A DNA stretch of 64,000 nucleotides from Gluconacetobacter tumulisoli (GCF_014174155.1 NZ_JABEQM010000006.1:176397-240396); one strand, 5' to 3'; positions 17,880 to 29,423 are shown, counted from the first letter of the stretch. The notes: generated by a model not told the origin, from the sequence alone. Made by a program: numbers and translations.

Positions 17880-18491
17880 ATGACGGATGGACCTGGGGAC
17901 AGCGACCTGGAGGATTTCGTCCGCCAGGTCAGGGCCTGCAGGGTCTGCGCGGCCGACCTGCCCCTGGGGCCGCGTCCCATCCTGCATGTGTCGCGGACGG
18001 CACGGATCCTGATCGCAAGCCAGGCTCCCGGCACGCGGGTGCATGAGACCGGTATTTCCTTCAACGATGCCTCGGGCGACCGCCTGCGCGGCTGGCTGGG
18101 GATCGACCGGGACGTTTTCTACGACACCAGCCGCATCGCTCTCGTACCGATGGGAATGTGCTATCCGGGACGACTTCCGAACGGGGGCGATCGTCCCCCG
18201 CGCCCCGAATGCGCGCCCTTGTGGCGCAACCGGATCTTGGCGATGATGCCCGATATCCGGCTGACCCTTCTCGTCGGGTCCTATGCCCAGGCCGCCGTGC
18301 TGGGACCCGGGCGCGTCGAGGATCGCGTCCGGAATTTCCGCGACGTCATGCCGCATTATTTTCCCCTGCCCCATCCGTCCTGGCGCACTGGGGCATGGGA
18401 ACGCCGCACCCCCTGGTTTGCGACCGACGTGCTGCCCGTCCTGCGGGCAGCCATCCGCCCCTTGCTGGAGCGGGACGGCGCGTCAGGATGA
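17880..18491 (+). CDS. Uracil-DNA glycosylase superfamily protein
   Basis: 203 residues resembling the UDG superfamily: C-x-x-C near the N-terminus (C20, C23 region), a nucleotide-binding loop around A-S-Q-A-P-G-T-R-V-H-E-T-G and a C-terminal motif P-H-P-S-W-R. The family 4 iron-sulfur cysteines are not all present and the catalytic loop differs from well-studied UDGs, so true uracil excision is not assured. It follows the sirtuin gene closely and probably shares its transcript. Its 3' end overlaps the converging marC gene by nine bases. Confidence 0.8.
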   Translation: MTDGPGDSDLEDFVRQVRACRVCAADLPLGPRPILHVSRTARILIASQAPGTRVHETGISFNDASGDRLRGWLGIDRDVFYDTSRIALVPMGMCYPGRLPNGGDRPPRPECAPLWRNRILAMMPDIRLTLLVGSYAQAAVLGPGRVEDRVRNFRDVMPHYFPLPHPSWRTGAWERRTPWFATDVLPVLRAAIRPLLERDGASG

Positions 18492-19214
18492 GGCTGCGTG
18501 GACGATCGTCAAGGTCAGGCCTTCGATCCCCGCCGACAGGATCTGCACCCCGATGCACAGCAGGATCAATGCCGCCAGACGGGACACGATCCGCGCGCCG
18601 GTCACACCCAGGAACGTCATCAGCCGGTCGGCATAGGCATAGGCCAGCCAGATCGTGGCGGCCACGACCACGGCGGCCAGCGAAAGCGCGACATAGAACA
18701 GGATGCTGCCGGCCGAGGCCGGTCGCGCGGCGCTCAGTGCGATGGCGACCGAAATGGTGCCGGGACCGACGGTGAACGGCATCGTCATCGGGAAAAACGC
18801 CATTTCCGTCCAGCTCGGCGCCGCAAGGGTGCGGCCGTCCTGCCGGGCCTGCTTCTCTTTCCGGGCCGCCGCTTCCTCGGGCGCCTGCAGCAGCGCCCAT
18901 GCGCGGACCGCGACGACTAGCCCGCCGGCGATCCGCAGCGAATCGATCGTGATTCCGAAGAAAGCCAGGATGGCACTGCCGATCCAGATCGAGGCGATCA
19001 GCAGGCATGCGGAATAAAATGCAACGGCGCGGGCCAGCGCCAGGCATTCGGACCGCGTTCGTCCGGCCGTCACCTGCGTGAAGATCAGCGCGGCACCAAG
19101 CGGATTTACGATGGAAAACAATGCCGGAAACGCCAGCAGGAACGTATCGGCCACGACGGCAAAATCGCCTGCCCCGCCCTGGGGCAAGACGGCGTGAAGG
19201 CTTGGCGACATCAT
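18483..19214 (-). CDS. MarC-family integral membrane protein
   Basis: 243 residues with six hydrophobic segments and the MarC pattern (F-S-I-V-N-P-L-G near the N-terminus, P-F-T-V-G-P-G-T-I-S in the middle). The central loop is charged and rich in Ala, Glu and Lys. Despite the name, MarC proteins have no proven role in multiple antibiotic resistance; they are inner-membrane proteins of unknown function. ATG 19214 has GGGGACGAAG upstream. The stop lies inside the last codons of the converging UDG-family gene. Confidence 0.85.
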   Translation of the reverse strand: MMSPSLHAVLPQGGAGDFAVVADTFLLAFPALFSIVNPLGAALIFTQVTAGRTRSECLALARAVAFYSACLLIASIWIGSAILAFFGITIDSLRIAGGLVVAVRAWALLQAPEEAAARKEKQARQDGRTLAAPSWTEMAFFPMTMPFTVGPGTISVAIALSAARPASAGSILFYVALSLAAVVVAATIWLAYAYADRLMTFLGVTGARIVSRLAALILLCIGVQILSAGIEGLTLTIVHAASS

Positions 19215-19293
19215 CTTCGTCCCCGGGGGGCAATGGCGCCGGATGGCGCCACGCGGGATCAGTGCTACCGTTTTTCCGAAGCCCGGCTGTCCG

Positions 19294-21375
19294 TCAAGGC
19301 TTGTCGGTGATGCGGGCGACGACCGACAGCGAATGTCCGCCATCCGCCGGCTGCATGATCGCCCGGACGGTCGCCACGCTCTGCGGAACGCAGCACAGAT
19401 AGGTCGTGGGCTCCCCGACCCCGCCCTCCAGAGGCCACGAGGTCAGGCCCAGATCGTTGTACACGTCCAACATAGACGTTCCGACCCGCCAGAAGACCGG
19501 CTGCCGCCCCTCCTGTACCGCCAGATCGCGCAGCCACCAGATGGCCGAGGCACAATCGTCCCATGCCCCCGCCGGATCGCCCACGCCGATCAGGAAGCCA
19601 TCGATTCGAAGAAACGGCAGCATCGCACTTCCGGCGGCGCCCGGAATCAGGCCGGCGGGCGTGCCGGGGCCCGGATCGTCCACGGCATGGTCCAGCGCGC
19701 GATATTGGGCCTGTCCGTCATCGTTCCATGGCAGGACGACAATCTGGCCAGGACGGACCAGGCGCCCGATCATGACCAGGCCCAGGACGACGGCCAGCCC
19801 CATGGTCCATTGCGCCACGCCATGGGTCGAAGTGAAGAGCATGACCTCCCACCAGCTTCCGCCGACCTCGTCGCGCGGGCCGGAACAGACCAGCACCAGG
19901 ACGCAGCCGATCAGCAAGACCAGCGACAGGATCGTGCGGAACGCCAGGGGTTCGCTGAGGATACGCGCGTGACGATAATAGGAACTGCGGAACGGGGCGA
20001 TCAGGATCGCCACCAGGCCCAGGATTCCCGGAACGGCAAGCGATGCCCCGCGCAGCAGCGTCAGGGCGACGGCGCAGACCAGAAGGCCCAACGTTACCTT
20101 CCACGCCAGGGTCACGCGCTGCGACAGGCCGACCGCCAAGCCGATCAGCGCCACGCCGATCAACGACAGCAGGTAATCGCCCGCCACCCCGACCAGATGG
20201 TGCAGTCCGCCCGCATTCGTCCAGGATGCGGGGTCCAGGATCGTCAGCGCGACCAGCAGCGCACCACAGATCGATACGGCGCCGGTGGCTACGACGACCG
20301 AGAAGTCGGCCTCGCTCTCGCGGATGACATGGCTGGGACGGGTTTCGCGCGGGCCGCGGCGCGGGGCCTGCGGCGCGGCCTTGCGGGCCAGGGCGGCATC
20401 CCCGCGCAGGAACAGTTCATGGCCCGCGAACATGGCCCCGGCCAGAAACAGCGGGATGATGTAATAGAACAGGCGGAAGACAAGGATCGTGCTGATGATT
20501 TGTGTGGCCTGCAGATACGGGCTCAATGCCAGCATCATCGCCCCGTCGAACACACCCAGCCCGCCCGGCACGCTGGCCATCAGCCCGGCCGTATAGGACG
20601 CGATGTAGATCGCCAGGAAGACGCCGTATCCCAGGCCGGTGCCCGGCGGCAGGAAAGTATAGGCGATGCCGGCCGTCGCCGCGACCTCGGCCGCCGCGAC
20701 GAGCGTCTGGGCCACCGCCATGCCGGGCGAGGGAAAGGTGATCGTATGGCGCCAGAGCCGCACTTCCGACAGCCGAAGGCCCAGCAGGATATAGGTGGCC
20801 ACCCCCAGCCACATCAGCAGCCCTGCGCCCGACAGCAGGGCATGCGGCAGGTGCCGCCCGACGATCGGCACGGCGCCGGGTTCGATCAGCAGCACCGCGC
20901 CGACCAGCGCCCCCGCGCCCAGCAGATAGGTTGCGGAACAGAAGGCGATGATCTGGGCGATGGCGAAGGGGCCCAGGCCCCAGTTCCCATACAGCCTGAA
21001 CCGCACGGCGGCCCCCGAAATCGCCGCGAATCCCAGATTGTGCGACAGCACGTAGGAACAGAAGGACGCGAACGCCGTGCGCCGGAACGACATGCGGCAT
21101 CCGACCTGCACGACCGCCAGGCAGTCGTAGAAGGACAGGATAAAATAGGACAGGACGGTGCAGCCCACCCCTGCGGCAAGGGTCGAGGCCGGAATCGTCT
21201 TCAATGCCGCGCGGATGTCGTTCCAATGCAGGTCCCGGACCTCGTGCTGGACCACCACGATCGCGGCGATCATCAGCACCAGGCCGATCGCGTGGGGCAC
21301 ATGGCGCAGCATCCGCTGCCAGCCACGCGGCGGGGGTGTCGGCACGTCAGGCATGATGTTCCGGTTCACGGGCAT
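19294..21375 (-). CDS. MprF-like flippase with a shortened synthase domain
   Basis: 693 residues. The first 500 or so hold many membrane segments and the lysylphosphatidylglycerol flippase pattern (G-G-L-G-V-F-D-G-A-M in the conserved loop). The soluble C-terminus starts like the DUF2156 synthase domain (P-F-L-R-I-D-G-F-L-I-G-V-G-D-P, later P-V-F-W-R-V-G) but ends after roughly 150 residues instead of about 300, so the half that binds the aminoacyl-tRNA appears to be missing. It may flip lipids without aminoacylating them. Neighbours are marC and the lysyl-tRNA synthetase gene lysK, a suggestive pairing. Start uncertain (21375 or 21354). Confidence 0.78.
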   Translation of the reverse strand: MPVNRNIMPDVPTPPPRGWQRMLRHVPHAIGLVLMIAAIVVVQHEVRDLHWNDIRAALKTIPASTLAAGVGCTVLSYFILSFYDCLAVVQVGCRMSFRRTAFASFCSYVLSHNLGFAAISGAAVRFRLYGNWGLGPFAIAQIIAFCSATYLLGAGALVGAVLLIEPGAVPIVGRHLPHALLSGAGLLMWLGVATYILLGLRLSEVRLWRHTITFPSPGMAVAQTLVAAAEVAATAGIAYTFLPPGTGLGYGVFLAIYIASYTAGLMASVPGGLGVFDGAMMLALSPYLQATQIISTILVFRLFYYIIPLFLAGAMFAGHELFLRGDAALARKAAPQAPRRGPRETRPSHVIRESEADFSVVVATGAVSICGALLVALTILDPASWTNAGGLHHLVGVAGDYLLSLIGVALIGLAVGLSQRVTLAWKVTLGLLVCAVALTLLRGASLAVPGILGLVAILIAPFRSSYYRHARILSEPLAFRTILSLVLLIGCVLVLVCSGPRDEVGGSWWEVMLFTSTHGVAQWTMGLAVVLGLVMIGRLVRPGQIVVLPWNDDGQAQYRALDHAVDDPGPGTPAGLIPGAAGSAMLPFLRIDGFLIGVGDPAGAWDDCASAIWWLRDLAVQEGRQPVFWRVGTSMLDVYNDLGLTSWPLEGGVGEPTTYLCCVPQSVATVRAIMQPADGGHSLSVVARITDKP

Positions 21376-21415
21376 GACGAGTCCGGGAACGTCATGTCAC
21401 GATCCGCCGGGGGTC

Positions 21416-23041
21416 TCAGACCACGCCGGCGCCTGTCGACGCGCCGATGGATGGGCGGGCCAGCGCCGCCTCGATCAGTTCGATCGTTTCCGATACGCCG
21501 TACAGCCCGATGAAAATCCCGAAGCGCGGTCCTTCCTTCTGGCCCAAGAGGACCTCATACAGGCATCCGAACCAGTCGCGCAGCGGTTCGAACCCGTGGC
21601 GCTTGCCGATCTCGAAGACCAGGTTCTGCAACGTGTCCGGCTCGGCGGGGTTGTCCGCCAGGCCGCGCAGATTGTCGGCCAGGTCCGCAAGTGCCGCGCG
21701 TTCCCGCGCGTCGGGCTGGCGATAGGTTTTCGCCGGCCGCACGAAATCGGCGTAATAGACGATCGCATGGTCCACCAGACGGGCCAGCATCGGGCAGGCC
21801 GCCGGCGACGCCGCCGAATCATAGCGGCGGATGAACCGCCACAGCACGTCCGGGGTTTCAGCGTTTGCGACGCTGGCCAGGTTCAGCAGCATGCCGAAGG
21901 TCAACGGGCTGCCGGCGTCCGGGCCGATCCGCCCTGCATGGATGAACCAGGCCGGGTTCGCCGGCAGCGCCGGGTCGTCATCGGACATGGCGGCGGCGCG
22001 GCCGACATTGGCCAGGTACTCGTCTGCCGCTTTGGGGATCACGTCGAAAAACAGGCGCTTTGCCCGCTGCGGCGCATTGAACATGTATTGGGACAGGCTT
22101 TCGGGCGGCGCGTAACGCAGCCATTCCTCGACCGAAATCCCGTTGCCCTTGGATTTGGAGATCTTCTGCCCGTTTTCGTCCAGGAAAAGCTCGTAGGTCA
22201 GGCCCGCCGGAGGGTCGCCGCCCAGGATCCGGCAGATCTTGCCCGACAGCTTCACGCTGTCGATCAGATCCTTGCCGGACATTTCGTAATCGACGCCCAG
22301 GGCGAACCAGCGCATGGCCCAATCGGCCTTCCACTGCATCTTGGCGCCGCCGCCGGTCACCGGGGTCTCGAACACCGTGCCGTCCTCGTCCGTCCAGCGT
22401 ACGGTTCCGGCATCGGCGTCGATCGCGTCCATGCGCACCTGCATCACCAGGCCGGTGCGCGGGTGGATGGGCAGCACGGGGGAATAGGTCGCGCGGCGAT
22501 CCGGCCCCAGGGTCGGCGCGATGACGGACACGATTTCGTCATGGACCTCGAGCACCCGGCGCAGCGCGGCGTCGAACCGGCCACCGGTATAATAGTCGGT
22601 CGAGGACGCGAATTCGTAATCGAAGCCGAATCCGTCCAGGAATGACCGCAGGCGTGCATTGTTATGCGCGGCAAAGGAGTCATGGGTGCCGAAGGGGTCG
22701 GGAACCCGCGACAGGGGCTTGCCCAGGTGCTGGCGCAGCATGTCGCCGTTCGGCACATTGTCCGGCACCTTGCGCAAGGCGTCCATGTCGTCCGAAAAGG
22801 CCAGAAGGCGCGTAGGACGTCCCGTCAGGCGCGTATAGGCGTGGCGCACCCAGGACGTCCGCGCCACCTCGCCGAACGTGCCGATATGGGGCAGGCCCGA
22901 CGGGCCGTATCCGGTTTCCAGCAATGCGGGCCTGTCGTCGGCCCCCGTCCGTTTTTCGACATGCGCGGCCAGCCTCGCGGCTTCCTCGAAGGGCCAGGCC
23001 TTGGGCAGGGGAGCGGGATCGGGGCGGTTCTGTTCGGACAT
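21416..23041 (-). CDS. lysK: Class I lysyl-tRNA synthetase
   Basis: 541 residues, the class I LysRS found in archaea and many alphaproteobacteria. The HIGH motif is P-H-I-G (51-54) within G-Y-G-P-S-G-L, and the KMSKS loop is K-I-S-K-S-K (293-298). It charges tRNA-Lys in the cytoplasm. The gene is followed at 40 bases by the MprF-like gene on the same strand. It is divergent from the DinG-like helicase gene with 130 bases between their starts. Confidence 0.96.
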   Translation of the reverse strand: MSEQNRPDPAPLPKAWPFEEAARLAAHVEKRTGADDRPALLETGYGPSGLPHIGTFGEVARTSWVRHAYTRLTGRPTRLLAFSDDMDALRKVPDNVPNGDMLRQHLGKPLSRVPDPFGTHDSFAAHNNARLRSFLDGFGFDYEFASSTDYYTGGRFDAALRRVLEVHDEIVSVIAPTLGPDRRATYSPVLPIHPRTGLVMQVRMDAIDADAGTVRWTDEDGTVFETPVTGGGAKMQWKADWAMRWFALGVDYEMSGKDLIDSVKLSGKICRILGGDPPAGLTYELFLDENGQKISKSKGNGISVEEWLRYAPPESLSQYMFNAPQRAKRLFFDVIPKAADEYLANVGRAAAMSDDDPALPANPAWFIHAGRIGPDAGSPLTFGMLLNLASVANAETPDVLWRFIRRYDSAASPAACPMLARLVDHAIVYYADFVRPAKTYRQPDARERAALADLADNLRGLADNPAEPDTLQNLVFEIGKRHGFEPLRDWFGCLYEVLLGQKEGPRFGIFIGLYGVSETIELIEAALARPSIGASTGAGVV

Positions 23042-23171
23042 GATGCGCGGAAGCTATGAACTGGAACGACACGGGTCAATCCAAACCATACATCATCTTC
23101 ACAGCGGAATAAGCGACGATGACGTCCGTAACGGGCGACAGGCGGCCATATGTGCCCTATATGTTCCTGTG

Positions 23172-26100
23172 ATGGCCGCTTCGCTTCCCCCTTCGGACAT
23201 GCCGCCCGCCCTGGTCGCACGCCATGGTTCGTGTTCGATCCTGACGCCGGACGGCGAGGTCCTGACCCTGTCGTCCGAAGACGCGGTGCGGGAGCTGCGC
23301 CAATGGCCGGCGCCGCTGGTGGTTCATGCACCGCTGACCGCGCGACGGCTTGGCCTGCCGCAACCGGTGCAGCCCACGCCGTGGCTGGACCTGCTGGAAC
23401 TGTTCGTCTTCGCCCTGCCCGGACGAACGATGCCCCCCACGGTGCGTGGTCTGGCGCAAGCGCTGGAACTGGACGACGGGCAGATCGGATCGGCCGAGGC
23501 CGACTTGCTGCCCGAGCTTGCGGATATCCTGCTGGACCGGATCGCCGCCCTGCGCGCTACCCCGGCGGGCGAGGAAATGGCGGCCCTGGCCGTCAGGATG
23601 GAACGTGCGGGTTGGGCCTGGGGCCGCAGCGTGCTGGCGGCGCTGGGCGCCGGGACGTCCCTGCCCCCCGAGGCCCTGCAACCGGGCGATGCGATCCGCG
23701 TGTGGCGCCGCCTGCCGAAATGGGAGGACGCGGCCCCCCGGCCCCCGCCGGCCAACCAGCCCGTATCGTCCGCCGATGCCCGCCGCCGGCTGGGCGATAT
23801 CCTGGGTCCCCATGCGGAAACCCGCGTCGGACAGGCCGATTTCGCCGGCGCGGCGTCCGCCGCCTTCGCGCCGCGTCTGGTCCGGGGCGACCCGCACATG
23901 GTGCTGGCCGAGGCCGGAACGGGCACCGGCAAGACCCTGGGCTATATCGCGCCAGCCAGCCTGTGGGCGGAACGCAATGGCGGCGCAGTCTGGATCAGCA
24001 CCTACACCCGTCATCTGCAACGACAGATCGAGGCCGAGCTGGGCCGGCTCTATCCCGATGCGGCGGAACGGCGCCGGCATGTCGTCCTGCGCAAGGGGCG
24101 GGAAAACTACCTGTGCCTCCTGAACATGGAGGAAGCGGTGAATATGGCCGGCGCGCGCGGCGATGCGTCCGGGGGCCTGATCGCCTTGTCGCTGGTCGCG
24201 CGCTGGGCGGGGGCCACGGCGGATGGCGACCTGATGGGGGGCGATCTGCCGGGCTGGTTCGGCGACCTGTTCGGGCGCGGGCTTCTGGCCGGCATCGCCG
24301 ACCGGCGAGGCGAGTGCATCCATGGCGCCTGCCCGCATTACCAGCGTTGCTTCGTCGAACATTCCATCCGCCGGGCGCGGGACGCCGACCTGGTGATCGC
24401 CAACCATGCCCTGGTGATGAGCCAGGCAGCATGGCATGCCATGGACGGCGATGAGGCGGCGAACGAGGACAATATTCCCACCCGCTATGTCTTCGACGAG
24501 GGCCATCACGTGATGGACGCCGCCGACAGCGCGTTTTCCGCCGAACTGTCGGGGCTGGAGGCCGCCGAGCTGCGCCGCTGGCTGCTTGGTGCCGAGGGCG
24601 CGCGATCCCGCGCGCGGGGGTTGAAGCGGCGGCTGGATGATCTGGTCGTGGGATATCCCCGCCTGGAAGCGCCCCTGGAGGCCACGTTGCAGGCCGCCCA
24701 TGCCCTGCCCGCCCCCGGCTGGTCCGGACGGTTGGCAGCCGCGTGGCAATCAACGATCGAGGCGGCGGCCGACACGCCGGCGGAAACGTCGGCGGAGATG
24801 CTGATGAACGCTGCGGAATCGTCCCCTTCCCCACCCCTCCTCGCACCGCTCGGTCCTGATGATGTCGCCTTGCCGAACCCGACGGAATGGCTGCTGCATC
24901 TTCTGGGACAGCAGGCGCTGGCCCGGTCCACGACCCGCGATTCCCCGGGCGGGCGTCGTCCCGGCGCGATCGAATGCGACCTGCATCCCGTTCCCGAGGA
25001 GGTCCTGCCCGCCGCCGCCAGCCTGGCGCGTGCGCTGGACCGCCTGGCCGCGGCCCTGCGCACGCTGGTGGAACGCCTGCTGGAACGGCTGGAGGACGAT
25101 ACGGGCGAACTCGATTCGGCTACCCGCGAGCGAATCGAGGCCGGCGTGCGGACGATTCGCCGTCGGGCATTGAGCAGGGTTGAGGGATGGACCTCCATGC
25201 TCCGCGCCCTTGGCGAGCCCGCGGCCGATGGCACGACACCGCAGCATATCGATTTCATACGGCTGGACCGGCGCGACGGGCAGCGTCCCGGCGAGCATGA
25301 TGTCGGGCTGCATCGCCATTGGCTCGATCCCACGATTCCCTTTGCGACCGTCCTGGCGGCACCCGCCCATGGAATCCTGGTGACATCGGCGACCTTGCGC
25401 GACGAGAACGGACAAACCGACGGTGACGAGACCGAACGGGCATGGGAGGCCGCCGAGTCCCGGACCGGCGCCAGCCACCTGCCCTCACCCGCGCTCCGGG
25501 CGTCGCTGGCCAGTCCGTTCGATTATCAGCGGCAGAGCCGCGCCTTCATCGTGAACGACATTCCCCACGACGATATCGGCGCGCTGGCCGCTGCCTACCG
25601 GACGCTGTTCCTGGCGGCTGGCGGCGGGGGCCTGGGCCTGTTCACCGCGATTTCACGCCTGCGGGCCGTCCACCAGCGTCTGTCGCGGCCGCTGGAGGAG
25701 GCGGGCATTCCCCTTTACGCGCAGCATGTCGACGGCATGGACAATGCGACGCTGGTCGACATCTTCCGCTCGGAAGCCAATTCCTGCCTGCTGGGGACGG
25801 ATGCGATGCGTGACGGGGTGGACGTGCCCGGCCGGTCGCTGCGCCTGGTGGTGTTCGAACGCGTGCCCTGGCCGCGCCCGGACATCCTGCATCGGGAGCG
25901 GCGCCTGCATCTGTCGGGCGGCGCGCCCGGCGAATATGACGACCGGATCGCGCGCCTGCGCCTGCGCCAGGCGTTCGGCCGCCTGATCCGGAGCGGCGGG
26001 GATCGCGGGGTCTTCGTCCTGCTGGATCGACGCGCCCCGTCGCGCCTGCTGTCGGCCTTCCCCGAGGGCGTGGCCGTGCGCCGCGCGGGGTTGCGGGACG

Positions 26101-26183
26101 TTGCGCGGGACCTTGCGGCCTTCCTGCGGGAACATGAAAACGGGGAGGACGGCATCCCGTCCTCCCCGCTTGCACTATCCTGA
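23172..26183 (+). CDS. DinG/XPD-like iron-sulfur DNA helicase
   Basis: About 1003 residues. Walker A is A-G-T-G-T-G-K-T near residue 250, and a D-E-G-H box lies near residue 440. Four cysteines between them (one in E-N-Y-L-C, then C-I-H-G-A-C-P-H-Y-Q-R-C) fit the [4Fe-4S] site of the XPD/DinG superfamily. Motif VI is Q-A-F-G-R-L-I-R. The enzyme is expected to unwind DNA 5' to 3', for example at damage, R-loops or D-loops. It has a roughly 200-residue N-terminal extension of unknown fold. The start codon is uncertain (23172 or 23199). The 3' coding end contains a hairpin that also serves the opposite strand. Confidence 0.88.
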   Translation: MAASLPPSDMPPALVARHGSCSILTPDGEVLTLSSEDAVRELRQWPAPLVVHAPLTARRLGLPQPVQPTPWLDLLELFVFALPGRTMPPTVRGLAQALELDDGQIGSAEADLLPELADILLDRIAALRATPAGEEMAALAVRMERAGWAWGRSVLAALGAGTSLPPEALQPGDAIRVWRRLPKWEDAAPRPPPANQPVSSADARRRLGDILGPHAETRVGQADFAGAASAAFAPRLVRGDPHMVLAEAGTGTGKTLGYIAPASLWAERNGGAVWISTYTRHLQRQIEAELGRLYPDAAERRRHVVLRKGRENYLCLLNMEEAVNMAGARGDASGGLIALSLVARWAGATADGDLMGGDLPGWFGDLFGRGLLAGIADRRGECIHGACPHYQRCFVEHSIRRARDADLVIANHALVMSQAAWHAMDGDEAANEDNIPTRYVFDEGHHVMDAADSAFSAELSGLEAAELRRWLLGAEGARSRARGLKRRLDDLVVGYPRLEAPLEATLQAAHALPAPGWSGRLAAAWQSTIEAAADTPAETSAEMLMNAAESSPSPPLLAPLGPDDVALPNPTEWLLHLLGQQALARSTTRDSPGGRRPGAIECDLHPVPEEVLPAAASLARALDRLAAALRTLVERLLERLEDDTGELDSATRERIEAGVRTIRRRALSRVEGWTSMLRALGEPAADGTTPQHIDFIRLDRRDGQRPGEHDVGLHRHWLDPTIPFATVLAAPAHGILVTSATLRDENGQTDGDETERAWEAAESRTGASHLPSPALRASLASPFDYQRQSRAFIVNDIPHDDIGALAAAYRTLFLAAGGGGLGLFTAISRLRAVHQRLSRPLEEAGIPLYAQHVDGMDNATLVDIFRSEANSCLLGTDAMRDGVDVPGRSLRLVVFERVPWPRPDILHRERRLHLSGGAPGEYDDRIARLRLRQAFGRLIRSGGDRGVFVLLDRRAPSRLLSAFPEGVAVRRAGLRDVARDLAAFLREHENGEDGIPSSPLALS
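26137..26168 (-). terminator. Terminator of the cold-shock gene inside the DinG-like coding end
   Basis: CGGGGAGGACGG and CCGTCCTCCCCG (26141-26168) form a 12-bp stem with a CATC loop. On the minus strand it is followed by TTTT (26137-26140), so it reads as a terminator 60 bases after the cold-shock gene. It lies wholly within the last codons of the helicase gene on the plus strand. Confidence 0.6.
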
Positions 26184-26229
26184 CGCATTCAGAAAAAGGA
26201 ACTGAACGCGTTAAGCTTGGAATGCCGGA

Positions 26230-26433
26230 TCAGAGCGGCTTCAGGTTCGATGCCGCCGCCTTGCCGCGCTCGGTCACCACGTCGTAGCTGACGCGCTGGT
26301 TCTCATTCAGTCCGCGCAGACCGGCGGCCTGGACGGCGGTGATGTGAACGAACACATCCTTGCCGCCATCCTCGGGCATGATGAAGCCGAAGCCCTTCGT
26401 CGCGTTGAACCATTTCACAGTTCCGGTAGCCAT
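26230..26433 (-). CDS. Cold-shock domain protein (CspA family)
   Basis: 67 residues, a single cold-shock domain. RNP1 is K-G-F-G-F-I (13-18) and RNP2 is V-F-V-H-I (27-31). Such proteins bind single-stranded RNA or DNA and melt RNA structure; some are cold-induced and others are constitutive. The gene has about 200 bases of non-coding DNA upstream after the groESL terminator, which is enough for a promoter and a structured leader. Whether it is cold-induced cannot be told from sequence. Confidence 0.95.
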   Translation of the reverse strand: MATGTVKWFNATKGFGFIMPEDGGKDVFVHITAVQAAGLRGLNENQRVSYDVVTERGKAAASNLKPL

Positions 26434-26631
26434 AGTCGTATTTCCTTATTCGCCTTGTCCGGCCTCTGGCCCGACATCCGGGTTCTCGGACCATCGACGC
26501 TCAGAGGACCGGAAGCCGGGTTTCACCCGTTCCGTGTCCACACGCCGATCATGCCAGCCTCCATGGGCGCATGGATCGTGGTGTCTTGTCAATTCGCCTG
26601 ACGGGCAAGCGCGGAATCCAAGGTCGGCAAG

Positions 26632-26670
26632 AAAAAAAAGGCCGTCCACGCATGGACGGCCCCCTTTTTT
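26632..26670 (-). terminator. Rho-independent terminator of groESL
   Basis: GGCCGTCCA and TGGACGGCC (26640-26661) pair over a 4-base loop. On the minus strand the stem is followed by eight T residues; on the plus strand by CCCTTTTTT. It lies about 66 bases after the groEL stop. Confidence 0.88.
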
Positions 26671-26735
26671 GTCGGTTTGTCGGGATGCCACCCCGATGGC
26701 GGTCCGCGGACCGCCATCGGAGGGGGCTACGCGGA

Positions 26736-28406
<1,671 letters not shown>

Positions 28407-28429
28407 TCAGAGGGAAAGGAACAGGGACC

Positions 28430-28720
28430 TCAGGCGATCACGCCCATGATGTCGCTTTCCTTCATGATCAGCAGCTCCTCGCCATTGATCTTCACTTCGG
28501 TGCCGGACCATTTGCCGAACAGCACCTTGTCGCCCGCCTTGACGTCCAGGGCCACGATCTGTCCCTGCTCGTTCCGCGCGCCGGGGCCGACCGAGATGAC
28601 CTCGCCCTCCATCGGCTTTTCCTTGGCGGTGTCGGGAATGATGATCCCGCCAGCCGTCTTTTCCTCGCCAGTCAGGCGACGGACGACCACGCGGTCATGC
28701 AGGGGCCGAAAATTCGTCAT
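28430..28720 (-). CDS. groES: Co-chaperonin GroES
   Basis: 96 residues with the mobile loop ([12 protein letters not shown]) and the typical C-terminus K-E-S-D-I-M-G-V-I. It caps the GroEL ring. ATG 28720 has GGAG ten bases upstream; the upstream open frame has no homology and crosses the operator. First gene of groESL. Confidence 0.98.
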   Translation of the reverse strand: MTNFRPLHDRVVVRRLTGEEKTAGGIIIPDTAKEKPMEGEVISVGPGARNEQGQIVALDVKAGDKVLFGKWSGTEVKINGEELLIMKESDIMGVIA

Positions 28721-28804
28721 TATGGATCGCTCCACATCAAAAAAAGGTAACGCCCTTGAATAAGCGACGTCACCGGATTGGCGCGCGCGCCAGGCCACAT
28801 CGCT

Positions 28805-28831
28805 TTGGCACTCTCCGCACGAGAGTGCCAA
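28805..28831 (-). promoter_or_regulatory. CIRCE operator (HrcA site) of groESL
   Basis: TTGGCACTC, nine bases, GAGTGCCAA: a perfect 9-bp inverted repeat with the CIRCE spacing. The consensus is TTAGCACTC-N9-GAGTGCTAA; here the third base pair is changed symmetrically (A to G, T to C). It lies 85 bases upstream of groES. HrcA repression with release after heat shock is the expected control. hrcA is not in the window. Confidence 0.9.
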
Positions 28832-28989
28832 CAACAAGTAGGATCACCCCCCGTTCCTGTCAAGGATCGGCAGCACTTTCTTTCCCAGGCTGCCAAGGTT
28901 TTGGGAATAAAAGAATTTTTGTTGAATATGCGGCGGGGTTTCCGCAGGCTGGAATCCTCAGCAATCGTCGATCATGCAGCGAGGTGTCC

Positions 28990-29250
28990 ATGACCCTTCG
29001 GCTTCAACTCCGCGACTATCGCCTGACCACGGCCGAAATCCTGTATCACCTGCCCGATCATCCGGCCCTTCTGCAATCCTATGTCTGGCAGGACATGGAC
29101 CTTGCCCCGTCCTATCCCGAATTGCGACGTTTCCTCGATTTCTGGACACGCTCGATCGAGGGACGACTGCATACCGTCCGCGTGGCGTCGCAGACGCTGA
29201 TCACGCCGCCCTCGGTCACCTGCGCGCGGACCTGCCTCACGCTGCATTGA
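28990..29250 (+). CDS. usg: Usg family protein
   Basis: 86 residues. It matches the small alphaproteobacterial Usg proteins almost throughout: L-Q-L-R-D-Y-R-L-T-T-A-E-I-L-Y-H, then P-D-H-P-x-L-L-Q-S and E-L-R-R-F-L-D-F-W. The biochemical role is not established; the name comes from a gene near tryptophan biosynthesis genes in other species. GAGGTG lies just upstream of ATG 28990. It is divergent from groES. Confidence 0.9.
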   Translation: MTLRLQLRDYRLTTAEILYHLPDHPALLQSYVWQDMDLAPSYPELRRFLDFWTRSIEGRLHTVRVASQTLITPPSVTCARTCLTLH

Positions 29251-29423
29251 CCTGGCCGCATCGCCGCCGGACCTCAGAATCCGTTGGAAAACGCCTTTTG
29301 CCGAACGAGAGCGGCCGGCGTGGGTTTCCGAGCGTGGGAGCGGAGCGGCCTCGATGGCCGCCCGCCGTGAAGCACGGGAAACGCGCGTCGGATCGCCAGC
29401 GAAAGACGTTGTCGAAAGGATTC

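Noticed and set aside
19243..21513. A 756-codon open frame opposite the MprF-like gene
   Set aside because: It is a composition-driven antisense frame; the minus-strand protein has clear membrane segments and family motifs.
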